From Verrucomicrobiaceae bacterium (GTDB lineage: Bacteria; Verrucomicrobiota; Verrucomicrobiia; Verrucomicrobiales; Verrucomicrobiaceae), in assembly GCA_947466075.1 (NCBI GenBank), contig CANIBP010000019.1:1-64000 (forward strand): 64,000 bases of DNA, read 5' to 3'. A program made the position numbers and the translations under genes. Shown here piece by piece: positions 7,013 to 15,931 of the stretch. The notes under the pieces were generated by a model. That model ran no database searches, was not told where the DNA came from, and worked only from the letters and a program-made list of their open reading frames with translations. How positions within the stretch are numbered: the first letter of the stretch is position 1; the number at the start of each line of letters is the position of its first letter.

Positions 7013-8219
7013 AGCAATGCCTCCAGACTACTTCTCCAACTGCACCCACTGCGGTTTCTGCCTCGCCGTGTGCCCGACTTACAAACTCACTGGCGATGAG
7101 AACAACTCACCGCGCGGACGATTGCGCTTGTGGAGTGAAGAAGCGGCGGGACGGCTGCCGCAAGACGAGTGGACGGACTTTTACACCGCCGAGTGTGTCG
7201 GTTGTCTCGCCTGCGAGACGGCCTGTCCAGCGACGGTGCCGTATGGTGAAATCTTCGAGCATGTTCGTCATGAACACGTCGCCTCGCATCGCTTCAAACC
7301 AAAGCTCGCGCTCCGATTGGCAGCCGCAGCGGTCACGCGTCCGATGTTGTTCAATCTCGCCCTGCTGCCCGCACGGCTCCTGCGAAGCGCGGGCCTCAGC
7401 GTGCATCGCTTTCTTTTCCCTGGCAGTCCCTCGGTTCTGAAAAGCACCGCTGCGTATGCAGACGAACTCATGCAGCGCCATCGCCCCACCGGTCCGCGTG
7501 TGGCCCTGCTCACCGGTTGCTTGATGGAGGCCATGTTCCGCGAGATCAACTTCGCCACCGTGCGTGTGCTCATCGAGAACAACGTCCAAGTCATCATCCC
7601 TGATGGCCAGGGCTGCTGCGGTGCGTTCCAGGAGCACACCGGACTTGATGGCGTGGAAACCCTGCGCGATCAGAACCGGCGAGCGTTTGGCGCGCTCGAT
7701 GTCGATGCCATCGTCAGCAACTCATCGGGCTGCGGTTACGCTTTGGGCAAGACATTGGAGCCCGGCAAGCAAGTGCGCGATGTGCTCGGCTTCCTCGGTG
7801 AACTCGGCCCTCTGCGTCGCCAACGTGCCCGCTGTGATGGCACGCGAGTCTATGTCGATCTGCCCTGCCATCTGGTGCATGGACAGAAGGCCTCAGGCAT
7901 TCCCGCGAATGTGCTCGATGCCACTGGCTACCGTTGGGAACTCGCTCCCAAGGCCAAGGACTGCTGCGGCTCCGGTGGTGTTTACAACATCCAGAAGCCC
8001 GCGAACGCGAGTGCGATCCTCGCCGACAAATCCGCCTTCCTCAACGAAGCCGAAGGCGCGCCCGTCATCCTCAGCACCTCCAACCACGTCTGCATGATGC
8101 AATGGCACAGCGCCGGAGCCACCGGACTCGTCTCCCGCCCTTACGAGGTCAGGCACATCATCCAGCTCCTCGATCCCGGAGAGAAGTTCAGCATCCCTTC
8201 CAACTCACCACAGCCATGA
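7002..8219 (+). CDS. glcF: Iron-sulfur subunit of glycolate/lactate oxidase (GlcF-like)
   Basis: 405 residues. Two 4Fe-4S ferredoxin motifs sit near the N-terminus: 'CTHCGFCLAVCP' (about 14-25) and 'CVGCLACETACP' (about 65-76). Two CCG domains follow, with 'GCCGAFQEH' near 201 and 'DCCGSGGVYN' near 320; these hold further iron-sulfur or haem-associated cysteines in the GlcF/HdrB family. It passes electrons from GlcD flavin to the quinone pool. It overlaps glcE by 11 bases and its TGA overlaps the next ATG, so the three subunits and the following secreted dehydrogenase form one transcript. Confidence 0.85.
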   Translation: MSTEAMPPDYFSNCTHCGFCLAVCPTYKLTGDENNSPRGRLRLWSEEAAGRLPQDEWTDFYTAECVGCLACETACPATVPYGEIFEHVRHEHVASHRFKPKLALRLAAAAVTRPMLFNLALLPARLLRSAGLSVHRFLFPGSPSVLKSTAAYADELMQRHRPTGPRVALLTGCLMEAMFREINFATVRVLIENNVQVIIPDGQGCCGAFQEHTGLDGVETLRDQNRRAFGALDVDAIVSNSSGCGYALGKTLEPGKQVRDVLGFLGELGPLRRQRARCDGTRVYVDLPCHLVHGQKASGIPANVLDATGYRWELAPKAKDCCGSGGVYNIQKPANASAILADKSAFLNEAEGAPVILSTSNHVCMMQWHSAGATGLVSRPYEVRHIIQLLDPGEKFSIPSNSPQP

Positions 8220-10831
8220 AAATCAACACCATGATCGCCTTCGCAGCGTTGCTCACGCTGTCCGCATTGAATGCCGCCGAGCCGGTTGATCCGAACCGCT
8301 TTGAAAAGGAAATCCTCGTGCCGGCGGCGCGTGATGCGATCCAGATGGAAGTGCTACCCGGTGGCGATGTCATCTTTGCTGAGTTCTGGGGCACGATCAA
8401 ACGTTGGGATGCGAAGTCAGGCGGCGTGAGCATTCTCGGCTCGGTGCCGACTTATGCGAAGGGCGAGATCGGACTGCTCGGCATGGCGGTGGCGCGGGAT
8501 TTTGAGCAAAGCGGGCATCTCTATGCATTGTATGCGCCGACGGCAAAGTTGGGCACCGTGCGGGTGAGCCGCTTCACGGTGAAGGAAGGCAGGATGGCGG
8601 TGGAATCGGAGGTGGAACTGCTTTCATGGCCTTACGATACCGAGCATGTCTTCCACATGGGCGGCGCGATGTGGATGGATGGAAAAGGCGATCTTTACAT
8701 CGGCAATGGCGACAACTGTCACTATGATCCGGGCTTGCCCCAGGACACGCGGCCGGATCGCAAAAACTGGGACGCCTTCCGCTCCGCCGCCAACTCGCGC
8801 GACCTGCGCGGCAAGGTGCTGCGCATTCATCCGAAGCCGGAGGGCGGCTACTCCATCCCCGAGGGCAATCTCTTTGCCGATGGTAAGGACGGCAGGCCGG
8901 AGGTCTTCGCCATGGGCGTGCGCAATCCCTTCCGTCTCTCCGTGGATGACAAAACGAGCACGCTCTACTTCGCTGACGTCGGCCCGAACGTCATGCCGGT
9001 GCTCGGCGTGAAGCCAGATGGCTACGAGGAACTCAATGCCACGCAGACCGCAGGGAACTTCGGCTGGCCGCTCTTTGTCGGGCCAAATGAAGCGCTGCCG
9101 CTCTATGACTTCGCCGCGAACAAGGAAGGTAAACGTTACGACCCGCAGTCGCCGGAGAATCTATCGCCGCGCAACACGGGCATTCAAAAACTGCCACCCG
9201 CGAAGCCCGCGGTCATCTGGTATTCGAGCCTGCCTTCGAAAGAGTTTCCCACCGTCGGCAGCGGTGGTCGCTCCATCATGGCCGGACCGGTGTATCGCTA
9301 CGACGCGGCGAATCCTTCACCCATCAAGCTTCCCGAAGCGCTCGATGGCCGCCTCTTCATCTACGAGTGGATGCGCAACTGGATTCAGACCGTGAAGCTC
9401 GGCACTCCAGGGCCAGAGATCGAGCCCTTCGTGCCATCCTGGAATCTGCGCCGCCCCATCGACATGAAGATCGGCTCCGATGGTGCGCTTTACATGATCG
9501 AGTATGGCGACCAGTGGTGGGAGAACAACGACAGCCGCATCGTGCGCGTCGTTTACCGCCGCGGTAATCGTGCGCCTGTGGCACGCCTCAGCGCGAGTGA
9601 AACAGCGGGCAAACAACCGCTCGCGCTCACCTTTGATGCGGCTGCATCGAGCGATCCCGACGGCGATGCGCTGAAGTTTGTCTGGAGCATCGCGGGCAAG
9701 GAACAGACCGGCAACGGAGCGAAGTTTGCGCACACCTTTGATCAACCCGGCAGCTATGAAGTCAGCGTGACCGCGCTCGACAGCGGCGGCGCAAAGAGCT
9801 CGGCGAAGGAGATGATTCACGTTGGCAATGGTCGGCCCATCGTGCGCTTCGAGTCGCCAGCGCATGGTTCGTTCTTTGATTGGGATTCCAAGATTCCTTA
9901 CAAGGTAGCTGTCACCGAAACCGATGGCGACAGCGTGCAGACCAATCTCGCCACCGTGCAGGGCGAGTTCCGCGGACGCCGTTTTGCCAGCGAGGGTGAC
10001 AAGGATGTGCTCGATCCCGGACTCGCCATGATGCGCGCCAGCACCTGCTTCGCCTGCCACATGGCCGACACGCCTTCCGCCGGTCCGCCTTACAAAACCG
10101 TCGCCTTGAAATACAAGGACGACCCCGCTGCTGCCGAGCGTCTCGCACAGAAAGTCCTCAGCGGTGGCACTGGCGTTTGGGGGCAGCTTCCCATGCCGCC
10201 GCATCCGCAGCACAGCATCGAGCAACTCCGCCGAATGGTCGCCTGGGTGCTCTCGCTCAAGGACGATCCCGCCAGCCCGCCGCAATCCGGAGCCAGCGGC
10301 ACCTTCACCGCGCCGAAGAAGCCCGAGAAAGGCACACGCGTGGACGAGGGCGTGCTCATCCTCACTGCCGCTTATACCGATGATGGCAAGCAAGCCACCC
10401 TGCCGCGCCTGCGTGGTGAAGGCACCGTGGTGCTGCATTCCCGCCGCAAAAAAGCCGCGCTCTATGATGAGAACCACGGCATGGCCTACGTCGAGCATGC
10501 CTACGGGGAAAAGGCCATCGTCGGCCACTTCAAAGACGGCACCTACATCCTCTGGCGCGATCTGAACCTCACCGGCATCTCGCGCATCACCGTCCGCGCC
10601 GGTTGCTTCGACACCAAAGGCGGCACCCTCGAACTCCGCAGCGGCTCACCCACCGGCCCCGTGCTGGCCAGCGTCGAAGTGAAGCCCTCCGGCCAGGCCG
10701 ACTCCGGCGAGTTCCTCTCCAACCCCGCCACGCTCACGAACGCCAACGGCCTCACCGACGTCTGCGTCGTCGCCCGCTGCGCCGACAAAAACACCGAACT
10801 CGGCCTGAACTGGATCGAGTTCCAACCGTGA
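8216..10831 (+). CDS. Secreted glucose/sorbosone dehydrogenase-PKD-cytochrome c fusion
   Basis: 871 residues from the ATG at 8216, which overlaps the glcF stop; the longer ORF is a shadow. Order: signal peptide ('IAFAALLTLSALNAAEP'), a six-bladed glucose/sorbosone dehydrogenase domain (about 25-450, with 'DLRGKVLRIHPK' and 'GVRNPFRLSVD'), a PKD domain (about 451-540, 'FDAAASSDPDGDALKFVW'), a cytochrome c with 'CFACH' near 612 and a distal Met in 'LPMPPHPQ', and a C-terminal jelly-roll carbohydrate-binding-like domain from about 770. The family oxidises aldoses with PQQ; the built-in haem would take the electrons in the periplasm. Co-transcription with glcDEF is unusual. Confidence 0.8.
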   Translation: MKINTMIAFAALLTLSALNAAEPVDPNRFEKEILVPAARDAIQMEVLPGGDVIFAEFWGTIKRWDAKSGGVSILGSVPTYAKGEIGLLGMAVARDFEQSGHLYALYAPTAKLGTVRVSRFTVKEGRMAVESEVELLSWPYDTEHVFHMGGAMWMDGKGDLYIGNGDNCHYDPGLPQDTRPDRKNWDAFRSAANSRDLRGKVLRIHPKPEGGYSIPEGNLFADGKDGRPEVFAMGVRNPFRLSVDDKTSTLYFADVGPNVMPVLGVKPDGYEELNATQTAGNFGWPLFVGPNEALPLYDFAANKEGKRYDPQSPENLSPRNTGIQKLPPAKPAVIWYSSLPSKEFPTVGSGGRSIMAGPVYRYDAANPSPIKLPEALDGRLFIYEWMRNWIQTVKLGTPGPEIEPFVPSWNLRRPIDMKIGSDGALYMIEYGDQWWENNDSRIVRVVYRRGNRAPVARLSASETAGKQPLALTFDAAASSDPDGDALKFVWSIAGKEQTGNGAKFAHTFDQPGSYEVSVTALDSGGAKSSAKEMIHVGNGRPIVRFESPAHGSFFDWDSKIPYKVAVTETDGDSVQTNLATVQGEFRGRRFASEGDKDVLDPGLAMMRASTCFACHMADTPSAGPPYKTVALKYKDDPAAAERLAQKVLSGGTGVWGQLPMPPHPQHSIEQLRRMVAWVLSLKDDPASPPQSGASGTFTAPKKPEKGTRVDEGVLILTAAYTDDGKQATLPRLRGEGTVVLHSRRKKAALYDENHGMAYVEHAYGEKAIVGHFKDGTYILWRDLNLTGISRITVRAGCFDTKGGTLELRSGSPTGPVLASVEVKPSGQADSGEFLSNPATLTNANGLTDVCVVARCADKNTELGLNWIEFQP

Positions 10832-13044
10832 TGCGATCTTCCATGAAACACGCCCTCACCCATCGAGACGACAAAAAGATTTGGGACAAAAACCGGAAGG
10901 CCCGAATCCTATTTTTCTGTCTCCAATCTTTTTGTCTTTCCGTCACCGCACTCCACGCCGCCGAGCCGGTCACCAACTCCATCGGCATGAAGCTCATGCG
11001 CATCGAGCCGGGCACGTTCACCATGGGCCAGGACGGGCCGCCGATGGAGGATTACCTGCGGCAAAAGCGGTTCGGCGAGATGCACAAGGATTTCGACCGG
11101 ATCGATTTTGATGAGAAGCCCGCGCACAAGGTCACCATCACGCAGCCATTTCAAATCGGAGTCACCGAGGTCACAGTGGCGCAGTATCGGCAGTTTGATC
11201 CCGAGTTTAAAAAGAACGACCCGAAGTCGAAGCCTGCGGATGACGATGCGGCGAGCGGTGTGACGTGGGAGCGGGCGGTGGCGTTCTGCGAATGGCTCTC
11301 GAAGAAGGAGGGCAAGACCTATCGCCTGCCAACCGAAGCGGAGTGGGAGTTTGCGTGCCGTGCGGGCACGACGACGCTTTTTCACACCGGCGGCACGTTG
11401 CCGGATGGGCATCAAAAGTGGTTCGGCGAGGACAACTTTCGCGGTGTGTATTTCCCAGCAGGACCAATGCCTCGCGAGTATGATTGGAGGAATGCCGGGA
11501 AGCCTGCGGCGAGCTTGAAGCAGGGGCAAATCATCGGCCTCACTCATCCGGTGGAGGAATCGAAGGCGGGTGGCTCGGGTGCATTGCGTGTGGCGCAGAA
11601 GACGCCGAATGCCTGGGGCCTGCACGACATGCATGGCAATGTGGCCGAGTGGTGCAGCGATTGGTATGGGCCGTATGAGAGCGGTGCGCAGACTGATCCG
11701 CTGGGGCGCGTGGATGGCGACTGTCGCGTGTTTCGCGGCGGGTTTCATTCGTCGATGATTCGCTTCCTGCGTTCGGCGAATCGCGGCTCGTGGGTGACGA
11801 ACTCCGCGAGCCCGCGTATTGGCTTCCGCGTCGTGCAGGGTGAGTTGCCGAAGGGAAAACCGCTGCCGCTGGCGGCGCCGCCGCTGAATGCGCAGAACGT
11901 GAGTCATCGTGATGCGGACACTCCTGTCCGCAGCGACTTCACGGACAAGAGTGTCCGTGTCACGGCAGATGCGCCGTTCTACGAAGGCCCGAAGCCTTAT
12001 GTGCGCATCCCGGATGGCGCTTTCGGCCCGGTATTCATCAGTCAGAATCACAGCCCGGCCATCACCGAGTGCCCGAATGGCGATCTGCTCGCCGTGTGGT
12101 TCTCCACCATGGGCGAAACCGATCTCACCACCGCAAACGCCGCCTCGCGGCTGCGTTATGGCGCAAAGGAATGGGAGCCGGCTTCATCGTTCTGGGACGC
12201 GCAGGATGTGAATGATCACGCACCGAAAATCTGGTGGGATGGCGACAAAACGCTCTACCACATCGTCGAAGGCCGACAGCATGGCGACATCCTGATCCGC
12301 CGCTCCACCGACAACGGCGTCACATGGTCCAAGGCCGAAGTGATGCGTGCGCACGGCGAGTCGGCGAGCCATCCCATCCGCACCAAGGAAGGCGTCATCG
12401 CGATCCCGTTCGACTTTTCCGGGCTCTCGATCAGCCGCGACAACGGCAAGAGCTGGAGCGAGACCGGGCGGGATCGTCGCGGTTCGGATGACATTCAACC
12501 CGGAGGCAAAGGCCCTTTCATCGCGGGCATTCATTCACCCATCGTCGAACTCGCCGACGGACGCCTCATGGCCTTCGGTCGTCTCTCAGCCGAGGAGCCC
12601 GCGCAAAAGCGTTTCGACCTCAAGATGCCCGTGAGCTACTCCAGCGACCTCGGCGAGACCTGGCAGTGGGAGGTCAGCGAGTTCCCCATCGTCAGCAACA
12701 CGCAGCGCCCCGCCATGCTGCGGCTCAAAGAAGGCCCCATCGTCCTGTGTTCCTTCACCGACCAGGCCCGCACGCCTTTCAAAGAACGCAAAGGCCTCAC
12801 CTTCAAATCCACCAGCGGCAACTACACCGGCATCGGCCTCTACGCCGCCGTGAGCTACGACGAAGGCAAAACCTGGCCCGACCGCCGCCTCATCGCCCCC
12901 GAAGGCAAAACCACCGCCGACATCAACGGCTACCTCGCCATCACCCAAACCCGCGACGGACGCATCCAACTCATCACCAGCAAGGACCACTACGCCTTCA
13001 ACCTCGCTTGGATCAAAGCGCTGGCGAATGGGCCGAAAAGGTGA
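10831..13044 (+). CDS. Secreted FGE-like (SUMF1) domain fused to a sialidase-like propeller
   Basis: 737 residues. The ATG at 10831 overlaps the previous stop; 10843 is an alternative. The leader is odd: a basic stretch then 'ILFFCLQSFCLSVTALHA', encoded by a palindromic element. Residues about 50-365 are a formylglycine-generating-enzyme-type domain ('SIGMKLMRIEPGTFTMG', 'YRLPTEAEWEFACRAGT', 'FRGGFH', 'RSANRG', 'GFRVV'). Residues about 390-735 are a BNR sialidase-like propeller ('SADGRLMAFGR'-type blades, 'SRDNGKSW'). The linker contains a second palindromic element. Such FGE-like domains often lack true FGE activity, so sulfatase activation should not be assumed. Likely an outer-surface or periplasmic carbohydrate protein. 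Confidence 0.75.
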   Translation: MRSSMKHALTHRDDKKIWDKNRKARILFFCLQSFCLSVTALHAAEPVTNSIGMKLMRIEPGTFTMGQDGPPMEDYLRQKRFGEMHKDFDRIDFDEKPAHKVTITQPFQIGVTEVTVAQYRQFDPEFKKNDPKSKPADDDAASGVTWERAVAFCEWLSKKEGKTYRLPTEAEWEFACRAGTTTLFHTGGTLPDGHQKWFGEDNFRGVYFPAGPMPREYDWRNAGKPAASLKQGQIIGLTHPVEESKAGGSGALRVAQKTPNAWGLHDMHGNVAEWCSDWYGPYESGAQTDPLGRVDGDCRVFRGGFHSSMIRFLRSANRGSWVTNSASPRIGFRVVQGELPKGKPLPLAAPPLNAQNVSHRDADTPVRSDFTDKSVRVTADAPFYEGPKPYVRIPDGAFGPVFISQNHSPAITECPNGDLLAVWFSTMGETDLTTANAASRLRYGAKEWEPASSFWDAQDVNDHAPKIWWDGDKTLYHIVEGRQHGDILIRRSTDNGVTWSKAEVMRAHGESASHPIRTKEGVIAIPFDFSGLSISRDNGKSWSETGRDRRGSDDIQPGGKGPFIAGIHSPIVELADGRLMAFGRLSAEEPAQKRFDLKMPVSYSSDLGETWQWEVSEFPIVSNTQRPAMLRLKEGPIVLCSFTDQARTPFKERKGLTFKSTSGNYTGIGLYAAVSYDEGKTWPDRRLIAPEGKTTADINGYLAITQTRDGRIQLITSKDHYAFNLAWIKALANGPKR
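10870..10936. repeat. Palindromic element A, copy 1, inside a signal-peptide coding region
   Basis: Left arm GACAAAAAGATTTGGGACA (10870-10888) and right arm TGTCTCCAATCTTTTTGTC (10918-10936) pair at 17 of 19 positions. The element lies wholly inside the coding sequence and supplies the charged leader and part of the hydrophobic core of the signal peptide. A second, perfect copy is at 40184-40250 and a lone right arm at 62620-62639. Confidence 0.85.
11914..11959. repeat. Palindromic element E at a domain linker
   Basis: Two adjacent hairpins, GCGGACA-ctcc-TGTCCGC (11914-11931) and CACGGACA-agag-TGTCCGTG (11940-11959), which are also roughly inverted copies of one another. They are translated in frame as part of the linker between the FGE-like and sialidase-like domains. 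This suggests an inserted element tolerated in a flexible segment. Confidence 0.75.
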
Positions 13045-13058
13045 ATCACCACACAGCT

Positions 13059-14345
13059 ATGAAATCCACCCACAACCTCCTCACCGCCCTGCTGCTTGCG
13101 CCGCTGGCCGCATTCGCCCAAGCCAAACCCGAAGTTGCCAACGCCACCAAGGCCGCGAAACGCGCCTGGGAATACGCGCCCGCTGAAAAGAAAGCGCTTT
13201 GGCAGCAACACCGCAATGCATTGATCAACATCGACCTCTCCGACGACACGAAGCGGCAGATCGTCATTGCGCGCGGCACACCTCAGCCCGGCGAGTATCA
13301 CGCGCATCCGACCACCGCGATGCTCGCGGACAACAAGACGATGTTCTGCGTCTGGAACCTCGGCCACGGCGGACACGCGGGGCCGATGGCTCGCAGCGAG
13401 GACGCGGGGCTGACGTGGAAGCGAATCGACGACTCGCTGCCGCCGAACTACGTCAACTTCAAGAACTGCCCCAGCCTCTATCGAATCACCGATCCGCAGG
13501 GCATAGAGCGCTTGTGGGTCTTTGCCGCACGCACCTTGACCAACAAGGAGAACCCCAAGCTCATCGAAGGCCGTCACGAAGGTTTCATGCCGCGCATCGT
13601 CAGCGAGGACGATGGCAAGACCTGGCGCGAGCTAGCGCCCATCGGCGGACGCATTGCCAAGGACGATTCCTTTCGCAACATCATGACTTTCTCCAGCATC
13701 GTGCGGCTGAAGGATGGCTCGCATCTGGGCATGTTCCATCGCGGTGGCGGCATCGGCGAAGGCGGCACGTTGCAAGTGCTGCAATCCATCACACGCGATG
13801 GTGGCTTCACCTGGTCGGAGCCCATGATGGCCAGCGATGGAACGCAGCTCGACGGCAAGCACCCTTGCGAGCCGTATGTCTTCCGCTCTCCTCACGGCGA
13901 TGAACTCTGCTGCCTCATGCGCGAGAATCGCCGCAGCGGCACCAGCCTCGTGATGTTCAGCAGCGATGAAGGCAAAACATGGTCGCAAGCGGTGGACGCA
14001 CCGTGGGGCCTCACGGGAGATCGTCACCACGGCATCTCTTTGCCCGATGGCCGCATGGTCATCGTCTTCCGTAACGCCTCGCCGCAGTCGAAAGACAAAG
14101 CCGGCTTCATCGCCTGGGTCGGCACCTACGACGACATCAAGCAAGGTAAGCCAGGTCAGTATCGTGTGAGCCTGCTGAAGACTTTCAAAGACGGCTTTTA
14201 CCCCGGCCTTCACTTGCTCCTCGACGGCACCATCGTCGCCACGACGTATGCGAACTATCGGAAGGAAGACGTCGGCTGCTCCATCGTCAGCGTTCGCTTT
14301 AAAATGAGCGAGGTGGATGCGATGGCGGCGAAGGCATCACCCTAG
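13059..14345 (+). CDS. Secreted sialidase-like (BNR) protein
   Basis: 428 residues from the ATG at 13059, where the standard leader begins ('MKSTHNLLTALLLAPLAAFA'); the longer track ORF reads into the previous gene. The mature protein is a six-bladed sialidase-type propeller with Asp-box-like elements: 'SEDAGLTWKRID', 'SEDDGKTWRELAP', 'TRDGGFTWSEP', 'SSDEGKTWSQAV'. Exo-alpha-sialidases release terminal sialic acid, but many PVC members act on other glycans or are uncharacterised, so the substrate is open. It follows the FGE-sialidase fusion by 14 bases and is probably the last gene of the operon starting at glcD. Confidence 0.8.
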   Translation: MKSTHNLLTALLLAPLAAFAQAKPEVANATKAAKRAWEYAPAEKKALWQQHRNALINIDLSDDTKRQIVIARGTPQPGEYHAHPTTAMLADNKTMFCVWNLGHGGHAGPMARSEDAGLTWKRIDDSLPPNYVNFKNCPSLYRITDPQGIERLWVFAARTLTNKENPKLIEGRHEGFMPRIVSEDDGKTWRELAPIGGRIAKDDSFRNIMTFSSIVRLKDGSHLGMFHRGGGIGEGGTLQVLQSITRDGGFTWSEPMMASDGTQLDGKHPCEPYVFRSPHGDELCCLMRENRRSGTSLVMFSSDEGKTWSQAVDAPWGLTGDRHHGISLPDGRMVIVFRNASPQSKDKAGFIAWVGTYDDIKQGKPGQYRVSLLKTFKDGFYPGLHLLLDGTIVATTYANYRKEDVGCSIVSVRFKMSEVDAMAAKASP

Positions 14346-14367
14346 CCAAGTAGCCGTATGACCCACC

Positions 14368-14628
14368 ATGCCCACCGCGCCGGACAACCACGACGCCCAC
14401 AACTACGCCGAGCGCATCCGCGAGCGGCTGCCGCGTCGGCATCAGGAGCTTCGGGAGCGCTGCGGGTTGAGCATGTATGCGCTGTGGCTGAAGTGCGGCG
14501 TCTCGCGTGATACGATCAGCCGAGTGGAAGGCGGTGAAACCATACCCGGTGTGCATGTGCTAGCGCGGCTGGCCTGGGGCTTGGGAGTAACGCTGGAGAA
14601 GTTCTTCGGTGGGATTGAGGACGGTTGA
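14368..14628 (+). CDS. Xre-family transcriptional regulator
   Basis: 86 residues. 'ERLPRRHQELRERCGLSMYA' leads into 'LWLKCGVSRDTISRVEGGE' and 'PGVHVLARLAWGLGVTLEKF', the classic Xre/Cro HTH_3 pattern: helix 1, a turn with Gly, recognition helix 'SRDTISRVE', then 'P-xx-L-xx-LA-xx-L-x-V-xx-EKFF'. It is single-domain with no sensor or peptidase part. It follows the sialidase gene by 22 bases. A decayed copy lies at 4036-4220, so this regulator family has been duplicated or mobile in this chromosome. Its target is unknown. Confidence 0.8.
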   Translation: MPTAPDNHDAHNYAERIRERLPRRHQELRERCGLSMYALWLKCGVSRDTISRVEGGETIPGVHVLARLAWGLGVTLEKFFGGIEDG

Positions 14629-15130
14629 AGCAAGACTTGGAGAAGAGGAGACTCTGAAGCCATTCTCCCCAGTCGCCCGGCGAAGCCGTTCTCCACGTCT
14701 TCCGGTCTTCAGGTCTCGCAGTCTGGAATGGCCGTCCTGAATATCGGACTAACGCCCCTCGCGGGGGCTGTGCTCCAATCTGCGCCATCACACCTGATGC
14801 CCGCGATGAACCCGTTCACCCGCCCAACTCGATTGATTTTGCCTCCGAGGGCCGCTTTTTGGCCTGAAACGGGGCTGTTCCCCCGGCAAACGCCGCCCCC
14901 ATTTCGCGCGGGGGCCGCACTGGACGCTGCGGGGGCGGAGTTCCGGCTGCCGGGGCCATCGCTGGCCGTCGCGGGGGCTTCCCTCCGCCAAATGGTAGCG
15001 CCCCCATTTCATGCGCCGGGGCCCCCGCCGCGTGCAGCGATGCCACCTTTTTCTGCAGCGGACACCCCGCATCTCGCGGGGTAGGCCCTCAACCAAGCAC
15101 CAGGAACAAGGAACCAAGAACCTCACCCGC
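14629..15130. other. GC-rich intergenic region with hairpin elements
   Basis: Two kinds of structure are visible. At about 14636-14727 lies a decayed copy of element C, with 'AGACTTGGAGAAGAGGAGAC' on the left and partly complementary sequence on the right. From 14755 to 15060 there are repeated GCCCCC...GGGGGC units: GCCCCCATTTCGCGCGGGGGC at 14895-14915 and a relative starting near 14998. ORFs on both strands (14728-15084 plus, 14816-15046 minus) follow the repeats and look spurious. I see no RNA gene. Confidence 0.5.
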
Positions 15131-15922
15131 ATGAACTGGGACCAATCCAACTGGGACAGCGGCCTTTGGGACCAGCCGTCCGACTATTTTTCTCCTCAAC
15201 CCAAACCTAAATCCAAAATGAAACGACAAGACTACTACCCCAGCCGCATCGGTGACCAGGTGAATTGGCTCGCCAACTACGCCGCCAAACTGCCCATCTA
15301 CGGCCCCACGCTCGGCGTGGTGGCGGGCGATGTAACCGCTAGCGTGAACGACGCGAAGTATGCCAACTACGTCCTCGGCGTATGGCTCACCGCCGTGCGC
15401 AATTTCTCACCATCGACCACCGACGCCGTGGACGACGTGCTCACCGGCAGCGGCACCACGCCCTTTGTGCTGCCCACCTTCACCGCACCAGCCTTGCCCG
15501 CTGGCGTCAGCGCCGCACTGCCCGGTGCGCTGAACCGCATCTTCGCCCTCATCGCCAAGATGAAGCTCGCCTCCGCCATGACCGACGCCATTGGCACCGA
15601 CCTCGGCATCGTCGGTTCCGAAGACGATCCCTCCACGCATCCCGTGCCCAAGTTCAGCGCCGAAGCGGAGCAAGGCGCGACATGCCAATGCGTGCGCCTG
15701 AAGTTCTTCAAATACGGTCACATGGGCGTCTATATCGAAAGCCGTCGCGGCACTGGAGCCTGGGAGTTCCTCGCCATCGACACCGAGAGTCCCTATGAAG
15801 ACGAGCGCCCGCTGCTGCAAGCCGGCACCCCCGAAGTCCGCGAATACCGCATGCGCTTCTGGGACAAAGGCACCCCCAACGGCGACAGGACCCGTGTGGT
15901 GAAGGTCACGGTGTCGCCATAG
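15131..15922 (+). CDS. Conserved protein of unknown function with Trp-rich N-terminus
   Basis: 263 residues from the ATG at 15131. The N-terminus is a Trp-Asp repeat ('MNWDQSNWDSGLWDQPS'), then 'KMKRQDYYPSRIGDQVNWLA' and 'NYAAKLPIYGPTLGVVAGDV'. That start resembles a group of uncharacterised proteins I associate with Verrucomicrobiota and Bacteroidota genomes. A second in-frame start at 15218 (MKRQDYYP) would drop the Trp repeat. The C-terminal half ('FFKYGHMGVYIESRRG' through 'YRMRFWDKGTPNGDRT') looks like a beta-sandwich. No signal peptide. It is followed by a small partner gene at 16044. The function is not known to me. Confidence 0.7.
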   Translation: MNWDQSNWDSGLWDQPSDYFSPQPKPKSKMKRQDYYPSRIGDQVNWLANYAAKLPIYGPTLGVVAGDVTASVNDAKYANYVLGVWLTAVRNFSPSTTDAVDDVLTGSGTTPFVLPTFTAPALPAGVSAALPGALNRIFALIAKMKLASAMTDAIGTDLGIVGSEDDPSTHPVPKFSAEAEQGATCQCVRLKFFKYGHMGVYIESRRGTGAWEFLAIDTESPYEDERPLLQAGTPEVREYRMRFWDKGTPNGDRTRVVKVTVSP

Positions 15923-15931
15923 GCGACCAAG

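Noticed and set aside
9317-10528. 403-codon minus-strand ORF, and similar long minus ORFs opposite 16863-18167, 19887-21317 and 21702-22889
   Set aside because: They are shadows of well-identified plus-strand genes in GC-rich DNA and have no family features.
14728-15084. Plus-strand ORF 'MAVLNIGLTPLAG...' as a gene
   Set aside because: It follows GC-rich palindromic repeats, and an equally open frame runs on the other strand.
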